This document shows, in pieces, positions 54,306 through 64,000 of a stretch of 64,000 nucleotides of DNA. Source of the DNA: Pedobacter sp. MC2016-24 (GTDB lineage: Bacteria; Bacteroidota; Bacteroidia; Sphingobacteriales; Sphingobacteriaceae); contig NZ_JADFBX010000003.1 in the NCBI RefSeq assembly GCF_015223055.1, positions 372,001 through 436,000 on the forward strand, in the 5' to 3' direction. The notes beneath the pieces were generated by a model. That model did no database searches and had not been told where the DNA came from. It worked only from the letters and a program-made list of their open reading frames with translations. The first letter of the stretch is position 1. Every line of letters begins with the position of its first letter. A program made the position numbers and the translations under genes.

Positions 54306-55607
54306 TTATTTTTGTCTGAAGTAGATCTGAATCGGTACGCCGCTGAAATCAAAGTGCTCACGTAATTTGTTTTCGATGAAACGCTTATAAGGCTCTTTGA
54401 TGTACTGAGGTAAGTTACAGAAGAAGGCAAACATTGGTGAAGTGCCATTGATCTGTGTAATGTATTTTACTTTAATGTATTTACCTTTCAGAGCCGGTGG
54501 CGGATAATTTTCAATAATCGGCAGCATCACATCATTTAATTTCGAAGTAGGGATTTTCTTACTTCTGTTTTTGTGTACTTCTAAGGCTGTTTCTACCGCC
54601 TGGAAGATACGTTGTTTATTCAGCACAGAAACAAAGATGATCGGTACATCTGTAAAAGGTTGTAATTTTTGACGGATCTGATCTTCAAATGCATTAATTG
54701 TTTTGGAGTTCTTTTCAATCAAATCCCATTTGTTTACCAGGATTACAATACCTTTCTTATTCTTTTCTGCCAGGTGGAAAATGTTTACATCCTGAGATTC
54801 CAGGCCTTCTACAGCATCAATCATTAAAACGACAACATCAGCTTCTTCTAAAGCCTTGATGGTACGCATTACGGAGTAAAACTCGATGTTTTCCTTTACC
54901 TTGGTTTTTTTACGCAATCCGGCCGTGTCAATAAACATAAACTCGTGTCCGAACTGGTTGTAGTGAATGTGTATGGAATCGCGGGTAGTTCCGGCAATTG
55001 GTGTCACAATGTTTCTTTCTTTTCCAATCAGCGCATTGATCAATGATGATTTTCCTACGTTAGGGCGACCAACAATGGTGATTTTAGGAAGGGCATTTTC
55101 TTCTTCCGGAACATCTTCGAAATGGGTAATCACATCATCGAGTAAGTCCCCGGTGCCAGAACCGGTCATGGAAGAGATCGGGTAGATTTCTCCTAAACCA
55201 AAACCATAGAATACAGCAGCTTCATTTTGCAATTGGGTATTGTCAACCTTGTTCACTACAGTGAAAACTGGTTTTTTACTTCTCCTTAGCAATTGTGCAA
55301 TCTCATCATCAAGATCAGTAATGCCTGTAGTTACGTCAACCATAAACAACAATACGGTTGCTTCTTCTATAGCTATAACTACTTGTTCGCGGATCGCAGC
55401 TTCAAATACATCTTCAGAATTGGCTACATAACCGCCAGTATCAATGACAGTAAACTGTTTGTCGGTCCATTCGGATACGCCATAATGCCTGTCACGTGTT
55501 ACACCGCTAAAATCATCAACAATGGCTTTGCGACTTTCTGTTAAGCGGTTAAAAAGGGTAGATTTGCCTACGTTTGGTCTTCCGACAATTGCAATAATAT
55601 TTGACAT
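54306..55607 (-). CDS. der: Ribosome biogenesis GTPase Der
   Basis: 433 residues with two GTPase domains, G1 [11 protein letters not shown] near residue 8 and [11 protein letters not shown] near 181, and a C-terminal KH-like domain ending [11 protein letters not shown]. Der is needed for 50S assembly. A TATCTTTG box at 55644-55651 (minus) and an inverted repeat CCCAT-TGAC-ATGGG (55658-55671) lie upstream and may control it. era, another ribosome GTPase, lies next upstream on the same strand. Confidence 0.96.
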   Translation of the reverse strand: MSNIIAIVGRPNVGKSTLFNRLTESRKAIVDDFSGVTRDRHYGVSEWTDKQFTVIDTGGYVANSEDVFEAAIREQVVIAIEEATVLLFMVDVTTGITDLDDEIAQLLRRSKKPVFTVVNKVDNTQLQNEAAVFYGFGLGEIYPISSMTGSGTGDLLDDVITHFEDVPEEENALPKITIVGRPNVGKSSLINALIGKERNIVTPIAGTTRDSIHIHYNQFGHEFMFIDTAGLRKKTKVKENIEFYSVMRTIKALEEADVVVLMIDAVEGLESQDVNIFHLAEKNKKGIVILVNKWDLIEKNSKTINAFEDQIRQKLQPFTDVPIIFVSVLNKQRIFQAVETALEVHKNRSKKIPTSKLNDVMLPIIENYPPPALKGKYIKVKYITQINGTSPMFAFFCNLPQYIKEPYKRFIENKLREHFDFSGVPIQIYFRQK

Positions 55608-55699
55608 GGGTGTTTTTTTACGCTAGTAATATTTTAAAGGCCACAAAGATACACAATCCCATTGACATGGGAGGTGATTAGTTTTATACTGTTTATTCT

Positions 55700-56587
55700 C
55701 TATTCGTAACCGAAGTTTTTCAGGTAATTTTTCTTACTTCTCCAGTCTGGGATTACTTTGACAAAAGTTTCCAGAAATACTTTTTGATCCAGGAACTTCT
55801 CAATGTCCTTACGGGATTCCATGCCTACCTTTTTCAACATGGCACCGCCTGTACCGATCAGGATGTTCTTTTGAGAATCACGTTCCACCACAATCTCTGC
55901 AGTAATTCGTACCATCGGTCCGCTCTTGCTCTGTTCTTCTTTAAAAGCCGTAACAATAACTTCTGTGCTGTAAGGGATTTCTTTTTTATAGTTCAAAAAG
56001 ATCTTCTCTCTGATGATTTCCGAAACGAAGAAACGCTGACTGCGGTCTGTTAATTCTTCTTTATCATAATAAGCAGGGTGCTCCGGAATAAAACTCAATA
56101 CCATGGGTAAAATACCTTCCAGGTTATACTGGTGTAAGGCCGAAATGGCGTAAATATGTTTGGGGTTTAATTTCTCCTGCCAGTATGCAAACTTCTCATC
56201 CACTTGTTCCTGAGTAGCATTGTCAATTTTATTTAAAAGTACCACCAATGGGATATCGGTATTGATGATTTTTTCAAGCACATCGTTCTCATCATGCTGC
56301 TCATTAATATCGGTTACAAAAATGATTAAATCCGCGTCAGTTAATGCACCTTTTACTGAACTCATCATCGAATCTTGCAAACCATACAATGGTTTTATGA
56401 TGCCCGGGGTGTCAGAAAAAACAATTTGATAGTCTTCTTCGTTCACAATTCCCAGAATCCGGTGACGGGTTGTCTGGGCTTTTGGTGTGATGATAGAAAG
56501 CTTTTCGCCCACCAGGGCATTCATTAGAGTGGATTTGCCCACATTGGGCTTACCGATGATACTTACAAAACCTGCTTTATGTGACAT
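55700..56587 (-). CDS. era: GTPase Era
   Basis: 295 residues from ATG 56587 (MSHKAGFVSIIGKPNVGKST); the frame extends to 56620 but that part is not conserved. GTPase motifs are GKPNVGKS (12-19), FSDTPGI and LLNKID; the C-terminal KH domain includes GTGGAMLKKVGMESRKDIEKFL. Era binds 16S rRNA in 30S maturation. Its start region overlaps, on the other strand, the promoter of the tRNA pair. Confidence 0.96.
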   Translation of the reverse strand: MSHKAGFVSIIGKPNVGKSTLMNALVGEKLSIITPKAQTTRHRILGIVNEEDYQIVFSDTPGIIKPLYGLQDSMMSSVKGALTDADLIIFVTDINEQHDENDVLEKIINTDIPLVVLLNKIDNATQEQVDEKFAYWQEKLNPKHIYAISALHQYNLEGILPMVLSFIPEHPAYYDKEELTDRSQRFFVSEIIREKIFLNYKKEIPYSTEVIVTAFKEEQSKSGPMVRITAEIVVERDSQKNILIGTGGAMLKKVGMESRKDIEKFLDQKVFLETFVKVIPDWRSKKNYLKNFGYE

Positions 56588-56608
56588 GAAAATATTTTTT
56601 AAAATAAA

Positions 56609-56640
56609 TTTGCAGGACAAAGAAACGAATTATATCTTTG
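56609..56640 (+). promoter_or_regulatory. Promoter of the tRNA-fMet/tRNA-Glu unit
   Basis: TTTG (56609-56612), exactly 20 bp, TATCTTTG (56633-56640): a perfect Bacteroidota consensus. Transcription would start near 56647, about 50 nt before tRNA-fMet. Confidence 0.78.
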
Positions 56641-56697
56641 CATTCCAATTCGGAAGAAGAGTTAATCAAATAACAAAAACGAAAGAATTGTATATAG

Positions 56698-56773
<76 letters not shown>

Positions 56774-56814
56774 AAAGGTTCGCAGCTTTAAATAGCTGAG
56801 GCAATCTTTAAAAT

Positions 56815-56886
56815 GGCCCGTTCGTCTAGGGGTGAGGACGCCAGATTTTCATTCTGGAAACAGGGGTTCGATTCCCCTACGGGCTA
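56815..56886 (+). tRNA. tRNA-Glu (anticodon TTC)
   Basis: 72 nt to the discriminator base. Acceptor GGCCCGT with ACGGGCT (last pair G-T), anticodon stem CCAGA/TCTGG with loop TTTTCAT giving TTC, and T arm AGGGG-TTCGATT-CCCCT. CCA is not encoded (CGA follows). It lies 41 nt after tRNA-fMet in the same unit. Confidence 0.94.
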
Positions 56887-56888
56887 CG

Positions 56889-56921
56889 AAAGCCGCTTTA
56901 CGAAAGTAGAGCGGCTTTTTT
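56889..56921 (+). terminator. Terminator after the tRNA pair
   Basis: A 13-bp stem, AAAGCCGCTTTAC (56889-56901) with GTAGAGCGGCTTT (56906-56918; one G-T), a GAAA tetraloop and a T run to 56921. It lies 3 nt after tRNA-Glu and 5 nt before the stop of the convergent DUF5686 gene. Confidence 0.9.
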
Positions 56922-56925
56922 GCTT

Positions 56926-59490
56926 TTACAGCTCCGGACTGACCGTAAATCTTAAACCCAGTGATTTTACACCGGAATGATCCAGATAATTGAAGCGCTT
57001 GATCAGGTCAATTCTGAGTACTTTAAAAATATTCCCAATACCAACGCCGACTTCGGTATAAGGCTTATCTCCCAATGGGTAAGTCCAGGGTGTGCCATCA
57101 GCTGACAGTGGTAGTGCAAATAGTTTTGGGTGAAAGGCTGGATTGTTTTCATCGCGCAAGCCACCGTAAATAACTTTTAAAGACAAAAACTCCCGGAGTT
57201 TAAGATGCTTGATTAAGGGGACTTTGTTCAGTAAAAAGCCACTAAAGGAATGCGTTGCATTTAGCCCCACATAATGATCGCCGACAAATTCCAGAAAATT
57301 CATGCTGTTGTAAGCATCTTTATCGTAAAGGTAAGTTTGGTTAGCTGGCAAAATAGACAAATAGGGAAAAGGCACCTGTCCAAATAAGTTTCCGGCTAAT
57401 AGGGTAATGTCGGTATAGCCCAGTTGCGACATATAAAAACGTTTACCGATCTCTGTACTCAGGTTTAAATATTCATATGAGCCGCCAAGTAATCCCTTTA
57501 CACCATAATTGGCCTGCAGGTTAAGTATGGGATATTTGCTAATTATGGTATGGCGACCTTCGGTTCCTTTAAAAATTTGCTCGTTAAGGGCATAACGGAG
57601 GCCCAATTGTATTTCTGTAGTGGTTAACCGGTTTACCGGTGCAGACTGATCCGCAGGTTGGAAAATCAGGCGGTTGGCAGGCCGCTGACTCCAAAATTTT
57701 ATACCCAGGTTATACGATAGGTGGTTTTCCAGATCTTTGACATAGTTGAGGGTAAGAATCCGGTTGTACTGCCATAAATCGCTTCTTCCACGTGTAATGG
57801 ATCCCAATGCACTTTGAAATTTATCAACCAGGAAGGTTTGCCCGGGGATGTCTGTGTCATATAGATAGTTGATTTTGAGGTAATCATTTGGATACCCTAT
57901 GGGGGCAACCTGATTGAATGCATAGGCCAGGCCCAGGTTATACTTCAATTTCTGGTCTTTAAAGCCATAAGCAGTAAAACCATTCAGATAAATATTCCGG
58001 TTAAACTGAGACGTTGTGCGGCCGCCAACATTAATTCTATTACCCTCCAGGCTGTTGACAGCGTAAAAGCTGCCCAAGGGGCCAAGCTGGACAGGCCCCA
58101 AGTCGGCATACCCGCCTGTTATCAATTTGGTAATCCACAATGCCCTTTTAAAAGAGGGCATTTTTTGCAAACTGTCAATGTGCTGATATACCTGGGCCTG
58201 GGCGAGTCGTAAGGTATCGGTCCTGTGTTCGGTCCAGAAATTACCCTTGTTTTGATTTTCGTACAATATGGTCTGGTTACTTTTCCCCTCGTAGAATCCG
58301 GCTGCTTTTGCAACCTGTATTTGGTAATCGGTAAAGAATACCGTCCGATCGCCGAAAATCTTCATGCCCTTTTCCTTCATTAAGCCAAAGTCTGACTGGA
58401 TATTGGTTTTAACCAGGTAAAAGCGCCCATCTGGATATTGCTTATAATCCTGCCGGATGTCCATCCTGCGCACAAAATTGATGTTGATGCGTTTGTTGAT
58501 TTTAAGGTAATTGGACTTTACAGCATACCTGCCATCCATAGTAATGTATAAGCGACCTTCAAATAAAAGATCACCCAGATTTCTTGGGGTAAAGCTGATT
58601 TCTACCAGCTTTTCTGTTGGGGTTTGTATGGTGTCAGTAATGAAAAACTTGTAAAAGTCCTGGGCATGATCAGCTATCGGACTTAAAAATTGATACGTTA
58701 AAATGAAAATGTTATTGGCATAAATATCCGGATTGCCGTAAAGGCGATTCAGATAAAGATCTACTGCTGCCGTATCTACAAAAGAACTATAATTTACTTC
58801 CTGATGTGCTTTAAGTATGTTAATTTTTTTTGCAGGTGCTTTCCGCGAGTATACCTCCAGGTATTTTTCGGACATGTAAATTGGTAAAGCTGTTTTTATA
58901 CTATCGTTGATGACCATGCCGGTATCTAAGAGAAACCGGTATTTGCTAAACAATTTACCATTCAGGAATTTGCCCGACAAGTCAAATAAGGAAAAGCCAA
59001 TTCTTTCGTATTGATTGTATTGCAGATAATCGGTGTTGCGCATACGATTGCTTTCCTTATGGTTAATCACCAGCTGGATCAGCGCTACGGCAGGATTGTC
59101 TTTGTTTCGGTATTGGATTTTTTTACCAGCATGTACAGTTACTTCCTCTAGCTGTGTTTTGGTACTTTCCATGTGCACGTTTAAGACCTGTGTTTCACCT
59201 GGACGAATGGCTTTGACGATTGTTTGATAGCCCACATAGGCAAACTTTACCTCCGAAATGGCTGTAGGGCTGCTTAATGTAAATCTACCTTCGGCATTGC
59301 TTTGGGCAGCTTTGTGGCCACCAACAAATTGTATAGTCACATTGGGTAGGGGCAGGAGTGATGTTGCATCTAATACCTGGCCGCTCAGCTTAGTTATTAT
59401 CGCTGCGGTTGTGTGGTCGTTCTGCTGTGCCAAACTTAGGGTAGGAAGCCCTAAAAAGCACATAAACAAGACCCTTATAATCATTTTCAT
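56926..59490 (-). CDS. DUF5686 outer-membrane protein with carboxypeptidase-like N domain
   Basis: 854 residues. Signal peptide (to about residue 21, SLAQ), then a carboxypeptidase-regulatory-like domain (about 34-115: LSGQVLDATSLLPLPNVTIQFVG) and a long barrel-like region to the C-terminal strand LGLRFTVSPEL. This is the DUF5686 architecture, found almost only in Bacteroidota and predicted to sit in the outer membrane. The cargo or role is unknown. The family often occurs in several copies per genome. Confidence 0.88.
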   Translation of the reverse strand: MKMIIRVLFMCFLGLPTLSLAQQNDHTTAAIITKLSGQVLDATSLLPLPNVTIQFVGGHKAAQSNAEGRFTLSSPTAISEVKFAYVGYQTIVKAIRPGETQVLNVHMESTKTQLEEVTVHAGKKIQYRNKDNPAVALIQLVINHKESNRMRNTDYLQYNQYERIGFSLFDLSGKFLNGKLFSKYRFLLDTGMVINDSIKTALPIYMSEKYLEVYSRKAPAKKINILKAHQEVNYSSFVDTAAVDLYLNRLYGNPDIYANNIFILTYQFLSPIADHAQDFYKFFITDTIQTPTEKLVEISFTPRNLGDLLFEGRLYITMDGRYAVKSNYLKINKRININFVRRMDIRQDYKQYPDGRFYLVKTNIQSDFGLMKEKGMKIFGDRTVFFTDYQIQVAKAAGFYEGKSNQTILYENQNKGNFWTEHRTDTLRLAQAQVYQHIDSLQKMPSFKRALWITKLITGGYADLGPVQLGPLGSFYAVNSLEGNRINVGGRTTSQFNRNIYLNGFTAYGFKDQKLKYNLGLAYAFNQVAPIGYPNDYLKINYLYDTDIPGQTFLVDKFQSALGSITRGRSDLWQYNRILTLNYVKDLENHLSYNLGIKFWSQRPANRLIFQPADQSAPVNRLTTTEIQLGLRYALNEQIFKGTEGRHTIISKYPILNLQANYGVKGLLGGSYEYLNLSTEIGKRFYMSQLGYTDITLLAGNLFGQVPFPYLSILPANQTYLYDKDAYNSMNFLEFVGDHYVGLNATHSFSGFLLNKVPLIKHLKLREFLSLKVIYGGLRDENNPAFHPKLFALPLSADGTPWTYPLGDKPYTEVGVGIGNIFKVLRIDLIKRFNYLDHSGVKSLGLRFTVSPEL

Positions 59491-59732
59491 GGATGTAAAC
59501 TAAGTGTGCCTAATGCCAAATCAATTTGGCTTGTTTTTAACTAACGTTGTAGAATGGGCATACTTTAGTCTCCCTCCTCCATATCCTTTATCTTGCTCTG
59601 GTATAACCGGATTTACCTTGTATAATGGTTTTCAATCCGATAATGTTTATCCTTTTATGGTATATTTATTCAGGTAGGATAGCAATTTACTAAATATACA
59701 ATTTTTTATGCTTTGTGAATTAAATGACGGCA
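59491..59732. other. Intergenic region before the DUF5686 gene
   Basis: About 240 bp with no supported gene. One inverted repeat, GCCAAAT-CA-ATTTGGC (59515-59530), lies 25 nt upstream of the DUF5686 ATG and could be an operator. I see no consensus promoter on either strand. Confidence 0.4.
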
Positions 59733-59768
59733 CAAAAAAAACGGCCTTCTCAGAAGGCCGTTTTTTTT
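59733..59768. terminator. Bidirectional terminator after the small lipoprotein gene
   Basis: ACGGCCTTCT (59741-59750) pairs with AGAAGGCCGT (59752-59761), flanked by A8 on the left and T8 on the right. It serves the minus-strand lipoprotein gene, whose stop is 22 nt away. Confidence 0.9.
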
Positions 59769-59790
59769 GTTTTACTTATACAAACTTGTA

Positions 59791-60180
59791 TTAGAACGAG
59801 TAGCTTGCTGAAGGTGACAGGATGGTACCTGTAGATTTTCCATCGGCTTTTTTAACACCGTCTACCCAGATTTCTACAACCAATGTAGATGCTGCATTCG
59901 GACCTGTACCTGATACGCCAAACGAAACTGCATGTGCTGATGCGTCAACGGTATACTCATTGCTTGTCCAGGTTTCGCCAGTTAAACTGGTGAATGTTTC
60001 CGTTTTGCCTGAGCCATCAACGTAAACTGCATTGGAGATTGACACCCCTGTTGAACCAATTGCTTTAAATACAACTTTGTGTGATCCTGAAGGGGAATTG
60101 TCTTTGTCTTTTGAACAAGAAAATAATAGGGTTAAACCCAATACAAGGGCAAGGGATAGGATCTTTGTAAATCTTTTCAT
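59791..60180 (-). CDS. Small lipoprotein with immunoglobulin-like fold, unknown function
   Basis: 129 residues. Signal peptide with lipobox FSC (Cys22) followed by SKDKDN, a common start of surface lipoproteins in Bacteroidota. The mature domain (about 34-129) is Ser/Thr/Gly rich with regular beta strands (HKVVFKAIGS, STLVVEIWVDGVKKADG, ATYSF-like end), suggesting a single beta-sandwich. It has its own terminator and no clear partner. Confidence 0.75.
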   Translation of the reverse strand: MKRFTKILSLALVLGLTLLFSCSKDKDNSPSGSHKVVFKAIGSTGVSISNAVYVDGSGKTETFTSLTGETWTSNEYTVDASAHAVSFGVSGTGPNAASTLVVEIWVDGVKKADGKSTGTILSPSASYSF

Positions 60181-60350
60181 AGCTGTTTTTTAATTAATAG
60201 AATGATTATTTCGGCAAAACCGGAAACAAACACCATACCAAATTGTCTAAAAGAAGTATATTACCAAACGCTGAATGTGGATGAAGTATTGGCTTTTAAA
60301 TCTATGTTTTTGTTTCTCAGCGTTTTATTTTCTCTGTTTAAATCTGCCCT

Positions 60351-62009
60351 ATGCAAAAACAAAAAAAGAAAATTAAAAGAACGATAGCACTGATCCGGAT
60401 TCTTAGTAAATATGGTTTCGGTGAACTGATCATCCGGAGCAACCTTAAAAATATTTTGGGTACGGAAGCTGAACTTGAGATTGAGGATACCTTGAATTCT
60501 CCTGGTACAACCGTGTATGAACGCATCAGAATGGTATTGGAAGAGCTTGGGCCAACTTATGTCAAGTTTGGTCAGGCCTTTAGTAACCGTGAGGATCTTT
60601 TGCCGGGAGAGCTGATTTTGGAGTTGCAAAAACTGCAGGATCGGGTGGAGCCGGCTGACCTGGATGTTAAACAGTTGATGGCCGACGAACTGGGTATTGA
60701 TCCGGATGAATATTTTAGTTTCATCAATCCAATACCACTGGCATCGGCCTCCATATCGCAGGTTTATCAAGCTACGCTGAGCGATGGAAAACCTGTGATT
60801 TTGAAAATCAAGAGGGCTGGTATTCGTGAAGTGATTGAAGCGGACCTGCTCATCATGAAAGATGTAGCCCGCTTATTGGTTGCCTATAGTGATAGTTTGC
60901 GTAGGATCAACCTGGTGCAGGTTTTGGAAGCCTTTGAAAAATCTATACACGATGAACTTTCCTTTTTAAGGGAGATTGCCAATATGGAGCAATTTGCACG
61001 TAATTTTGAAGGGAATAAAGATTTGTATGCGGTGAAATCTTATCGTGAGCTGTCTAACGACAATGTACTTTGCATGGAGTTTATTGCCGGAATAAAGGTG
61101 ACTGACCGGGAGGCTTTATTGGAACATGGCCTTGATCCCGGATCAATTGCACGCAAAGGACTGGATCTGTATCTCACTCAAATATTAGAGCATGGCTTCT
61201 TTCATGCCGATCCCCATCCAGGTAATCTGTTTGTTTTGCCCTCGGGGCAGATTGCATTTATAGACTTTGGTTCTATGGGCAGCATGATGCCGGCTGAAAA
61301 GGAACTGCTGGAAAATTTTATCATGCATTTCATTGCTCAGGATGCTGGAAGATTGGTGGCCACGATTAGGAAAATGGCCATTAGGGCAGACATCAGAGAT
61401 GAAAAGAAACTGGAACGCGAAATACATGGCGTATTTGACCTGCTGAATGGCAGTGCTTTGCAACACATTGATGTTAAAGTGGTACTTACCCGTTTTTCTA
61501 ATATATTGAACGACAATGAAATTTTAATGCCCGACCATCTGTATTTATTGATTCGTGGCATAGTACTGATTGAGGGGATTGGTAGAAAGCTGGATCCGGA
61601 AATGAATATCGTGGCGAACATCAAACCCTATGTAGCCAAAATTATTCAGCAGCGTTTAAGCCCTGATTATTTATTGGACAAAGGACTGAAAACCTTGCGT
61701 AATTTAAGTGAAGGCATGGTAGACTTACCCGATAATGTAAAACAGATCATCGATAAATTAAACCATGGCGAACTGAAGGTGATACAAGAAGTAAATGGCT
61801 TAAACGAACTGAAAAGTAGTTTTGATAATGGTTTTAACCGCCTGGGCTATGCCATTGTTATTGCAGGCCTGTCTATAGCTGCTGCACTGTTGATGGTGGC
61901 CGACAAACCTCCTAAAATCTTCAATATACCAGCCTTTGGTCTATTTGGAATCATCATATCTGGTGTGCTTGGCCTGGCGTTTATTTTCTCCGTACTGCGA
62001 AAAAAATAA
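60351..62009 (+). CDS. UbiB/ABC1 family atypical kinase
   Basis: 552 residues. The KxGQ motif is in TYVKFGQAFSNREDLLP; ALASASISQVYQA is the Ala-rich loop; HADPHPGNLFVL and FIDFGSMG supply the catalytic and metal residues. Two C-terminal membrane spans (about 497-515 and 525-545) anchor it. UbiB-type ATPases support quinone synthesis or lipid transport; Bacteroidota use menaquinone, so a menaquinone or lipid role is more likely than ubiquinone. Confidence 0.92.
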   Translation: MQKQKKKIKRTIALIRILSKYGFGELIIRSNLKNILGTEAELEIEDTLNSPGTTVYERIRMVLEELGPTYVKFGQAFSNREDLLPGELILELQKLQDRVEPADLDVKQLMADELGIDPDEYFSFINPIPLASASISQVYQATLSDGKPVILKIKRAGIREVIEADLLIMKDVARLLVAYSDSLRRINLVQVLEAFEKSIHDELSFLREIANMEQFARNFEGNKDLYAVKSYRELSNDNVLCMEFIAGIKVTDREALLEHGLDPGSIARKGLDLYLTQILEHGFFHADPHPGNLFVLPSGQIAFIDFGSMGSMMPAEKELLENFIMHFIAQDAGRLVATIRKMAIRADIRDEKKLEREIHGVFDLLNGSALQHIDVKVVLTRFSNILNDNEILMPDHLYLLIRGIVLIEGIGRKLDPEMNIVANIKPYVAKIIQQRLSPDYLLDKGLKTLRNLSEGMVDLPDNVKQIIDKLNHGELKVIQEVNGLNELKSSFDNGFNRLGYAIVIAGLSIAAALLMVADKPPKIFNIPAFGLFGIIISGVLGLAFIFSVLRKK

Positions 62010-62018
62010 AGGTTCTTC

Positions 62019-64000
62019 CTATTCATCGTAAAAAGTGATGGCTTCTGAACTGATGTGCTTACTATGTTTACTTTTGATGATAAAGATATCGCTCTTGGTG
62101 GCAGCTACTTTAACATTCTTTATGTTGGCACCAATCACATCATCCAGAAAAATCGGATACCTGCCATCCCTGGACTCATAGTTAAAACTGCTGTTTTTAA
62201 TGCTTAGGTTCTTGACATGTCTGGCCCATAGTCCGTATGAAGGCTGGGTTTTCAAATTGGCCACATTGTATTGTCCGACGCCCAATTCTGGCGTAAGATT
62301 AGCCGTGTCTGCGGCGGGGTTTCCACCTTTAACCAATACATGCACATCGTTCAATTCGATGCCGCTGATATAGCCCGTATGTTCAGCATTTGGGAGTCGG
62401 AACTTAAGTCCTCCAACTACAGTTTCCGTTGCCGGAAGCGCGTAGCCAGCTATGATCGGTGTCGCCTTTTCCTGTGTGCCATCATATGCTTTCCAACGCT
62501 TATCTCTACCGCCGTAAGAACTTCCTGCATAGACTTCAGCGATGTCTATGCCATTTAGAATAATCCGCTCAACCTTGCCAATATTAACATTGTTGATCAG
62601 CAATTCATCATGCTTAATCCCATTTTCTGTAAATACATACCGCCCCGCAGTGGCGCCAAGAATACGTGCCCGGTTAGAAATGGATATAAAAAAAGGAGCC
62701 CGGGTACGGTACATTTTGGATCTGGAATGCAGTTTTCCGGTATGGCCGCAATTTAAATGGATGTCACTAATGTGCGCACCGTCATTAGTCGATATGGAAA
62801 ACCCAGCCTTATTGGCACCCAATACGTAGATGTTGTCTACACAAATGTCTTTAATGTCGTCGGCAGTTTCAGAGCCAATCTGGAAGAGATTACAGTTTGT
62901 GTCGCCAATGATGTTGCGGATTTTATAATTCCGTGCTGGTCGAGTAAAGCCCAATGCGCAATCCGAACCAGGTTTAATGATGTCATCTGAACTGACTTTT
63001 GAATAGATATTCGTTGCGTTCACATCATTACAGCCCATAAAATCATAAATGTCCCGGGCATTGGATGAAGATGCTTTGCCCAGATAGGTGTTGTGTACAT
63101 TGATGCCATCAGTACCTGTCGCCAGCAATACGAAATGTCCTGCGCGATCTATTTTTAACATATTGCTGTCGTCAAATATCTTTTTCCCATCTTTTCCAAT
63201 GTAATATGGTTCGTCTTGCTCCGGATCATACCATAGGTCTTCCGGCCGGTATATCCCGCCTATCTCCACCTGGCTGCAAAGCTTTAAGCTGAACATTTTA
63301 TCTGCACGGTTATCCGGCTCGTTGTTCATGACCTTATCCCCGTTCACCAGGTTGCCATTGCCGGTAATCAGTCCATTGCCAATGATTTTAACGTTATCTA
63401 ACCGTTCTCCGAAAAACATGGCATTTTTAAAATAGTGGTGTCCGACATCTTGTTTGGTCAGGTAGTTTTCAGGATCCTCATAGGGGCCTTTATCGGTGGG
63501 CGACAAGCCAGAACGGTATTTTTTGTCGCTAAACCACGTTGATTCTGGTGCATCAGCACCTTTAATAGCCTTAATGGTAGCTGATTTATTGATATAAAGA
63601 TATACGTTGCTTTTCAAATGTACCGTCCTAACCAGGTAGGTGCCCTCGTTAAACAACAATGTTCCGCCACCGCTTTGGTGTATGGATTCAATCGCATTGT
63701 TGATGAGTTCGGTGTCATCTTTCTCCCCATCGCCAGCCCTGCCGAAGTTTTTGATGTCCATCTTACCAGAATAAAAAGAGATTTCATTGGAAAAACCTTT
63801 GTTTGGACCATCCGTAACCAGCAGCTTAAAAAAATAGTTTTGATTTTTTTGTAAGCCAGATATACTTGCGCTGGCTTCCTTCAAGTTCACAACAGCAGAA
63901 CGGGGTTTCCAGGTTTTACCGCGATCCATAGATTCCATTATAGTTACCCGCTGGATGTTCGGATTTTTACCCCAGTTTAAATCGATCTTAGTATATCGAT
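62019..64000 (-). CDS. GH28-like parallel beta-helix protein (5' end beyond window)
   Basis: No stop occurs between the right edge and 62019, so at least 660 residues are encoded and the start is outside; an in-frame ATG at 63938 is internal. The first part (NWGKNPNIQRVTIMESMDRGKTW ... SASISGLQKNQNYFFKLLVTDG, cut here) looks like a fibronectin-III domain. Then comes the polygalacturonase-like helix: NFGRAGDGEKDDTELINNAI, GGTLLFNEGTYLVRTVHLKS and GNGLITGNGN. It probably acts on a pectin- or uronan-like glycan. The usual GH28 aspartate pairs are not obvious, so a lyase or another helix family is possible. It is convergent with the UbiB-family gene, 9 nt away. Confidence 0.8.
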   Translation of the reverse strand, partial: RYTKIDLNWGKNPNIQRVTIMESMDRGKTWKPRSAVVNLKEASASISGLQKNQNYFFKLLVTDGPNKGFSNEISFYSGKMDIKNFGRAGDGEKDDTELINNAIESIHQSGGGTLLFNEGTYLVRTVHLKSNVYLYINKSATIKAIKGADAPESTWFSDKKYRSGLSPTDKGPYEDPENYLTKQDVGHHYFKNAMFFGERLDNVKIIGNGLITGNGNLVNGDKVMNNEPDNRADKMFSLKLCSQVEIGGIYRPEDLWYDPEQDEPYYIGKDGKKIFDDSNMLKIDRAGHFVLLATGTDGINVHNTYLGKASSSNARDIYDFMGCNDVNATNIYSKVSSDDIIKPGSDCALGFTRPARNYKIRNIIGDTNCNLFQIGSETADDIKDICVDNIYVLGANKAGFSISTNDGAHISDIHLNCGHTGKLHSRSKMYRTRAPFFISISNRARILGATAGRYVFTENGIKHDELLINNVNIGKVERIILNGIDIAEVYAGSSYGGRDKRWKAYDGTQEKATPIIAGYALPATETVVGGLKFRLPNAEHTGYISGIELNDVHVLVKGGNPAADTANLTPELGVGQYNVANLKTQPSYGLWARHVKNLSIKNSSFNYESRDGRYPIFLDDVIGANIKNVKVAATKSDIFIIKSKHSKHISSEAITFYDE

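Noticed and set aside
60202..60387. 61-codon frame between the small lipoprotein and the UbiB-family gene
   Set aside because: It runs into the UbiB-family gene in another frame and shows no domain, signal peptide or codon pattern of a real gene.

Overview
The window reads as an ordinary chromosomal segment of a Bacteroidota bacterium, most likely a Sphingobacteriaceae member close to Pedobacter. This rests on gene content: SprA of the type 9 secretion system, a SusC/SusD pair, DUF5686, FtsX-type permeases, a fused aspartokinase/homoserine dehydrogenase and an S41 peptidase. It also rests on promoters of the Bacteroidota form TTTG-N20-TAnnTTTG, seen almost perfectly before the tRNA pair and before the YceD/rpmF operon. 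I see no rRNA, CRISPR array, insertion sequence, prophage or integrase.

Layout. 1-6.2 kb (+): the 3' end of sprA, gcvH, a VanZ-like gene, a 40-residue lipoprotein, feoA-feoB and a SprT-like gene. 6.2-17.5 kb (-): a lipid-synthesis operon (YceD, rpmF, plsX, fabH, accB, accC), with pdxA just upstream, then tatC-rpiB-M28 peptidase, then a LutB-like Fe-S protein and a lipoprotein. 17.6-19.3 kb (+): rsmA and a 2-hydroxyacid dehydrogenase. 19.7-30.1 kb (+): a polysaccharide utilisation locus (susC, susD, GH88, GH30, GH5-CBM6, SMP-30 lactonase-like). 30.2-34 kb (+): greA, a HIT protein, a Dabb protein and an FtsX-type permease behind a sigma-54-like promoter. 34-39.5 kb: MazG-like and Dtd (-), two secreted proteins of unknown function (+), rsgA (-). 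39.7-44.5 kb (+): the threonine operon thrABC behind a complete leader-peptide attenuator. 44.6-50 kb (-): a META lipoprotein, metF and metH, the last behind a SAM-I riboswitch. 50.3-56.6 kb: a Bax-inhibitor-like protein, an unknown protein, murQ, an S41 peptidase (+), der and era. 56.7-56.9 kb (+): tRNA-fMet and tRNA-Glu. 56.9-64 kb: DUF5686 (-), a small lipoprotein (-), a UbiB-family kinase (+) and a partial GH28-like protein running off the right edge (-).

How the parts work together. Threonine synthesis appears controlled by ribosome-mediated attenuation: a 22-residue leader peptide carries nine consecutive Thr/Ile codons, its 3' end contains GAGGAAGG, and this can pair with CCTTCCTC in the 5' arm of a strong terminator just upstream of thrA. 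Methionine synthesis is under a SAM riboswitch. The fatty-acid operon couples ribosomal protein L32 to phospholipid and malonyl-CoA supply. The PUL should import and break down a beta-linked, uronic-acid-containing glycan.

The best candidates for undescribed biology are: the thr attenuator; an 81-bp perfectly centred dyad of six GTGTGAA-like heptamers at 11-bp period (34461-34541); a terminator-like hairpin inside the vanZ coding sequence (2636-2672); paired palindromes plus a sigma-54-like element before the FtsX permease; a promoter-terminator leader before greA; a 66-bp dispersed-repeat-like element inside the accBC operon; and the overlapping pair of unknown secreted proteins at 35-38.6 kb. 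None was tested by computation here.
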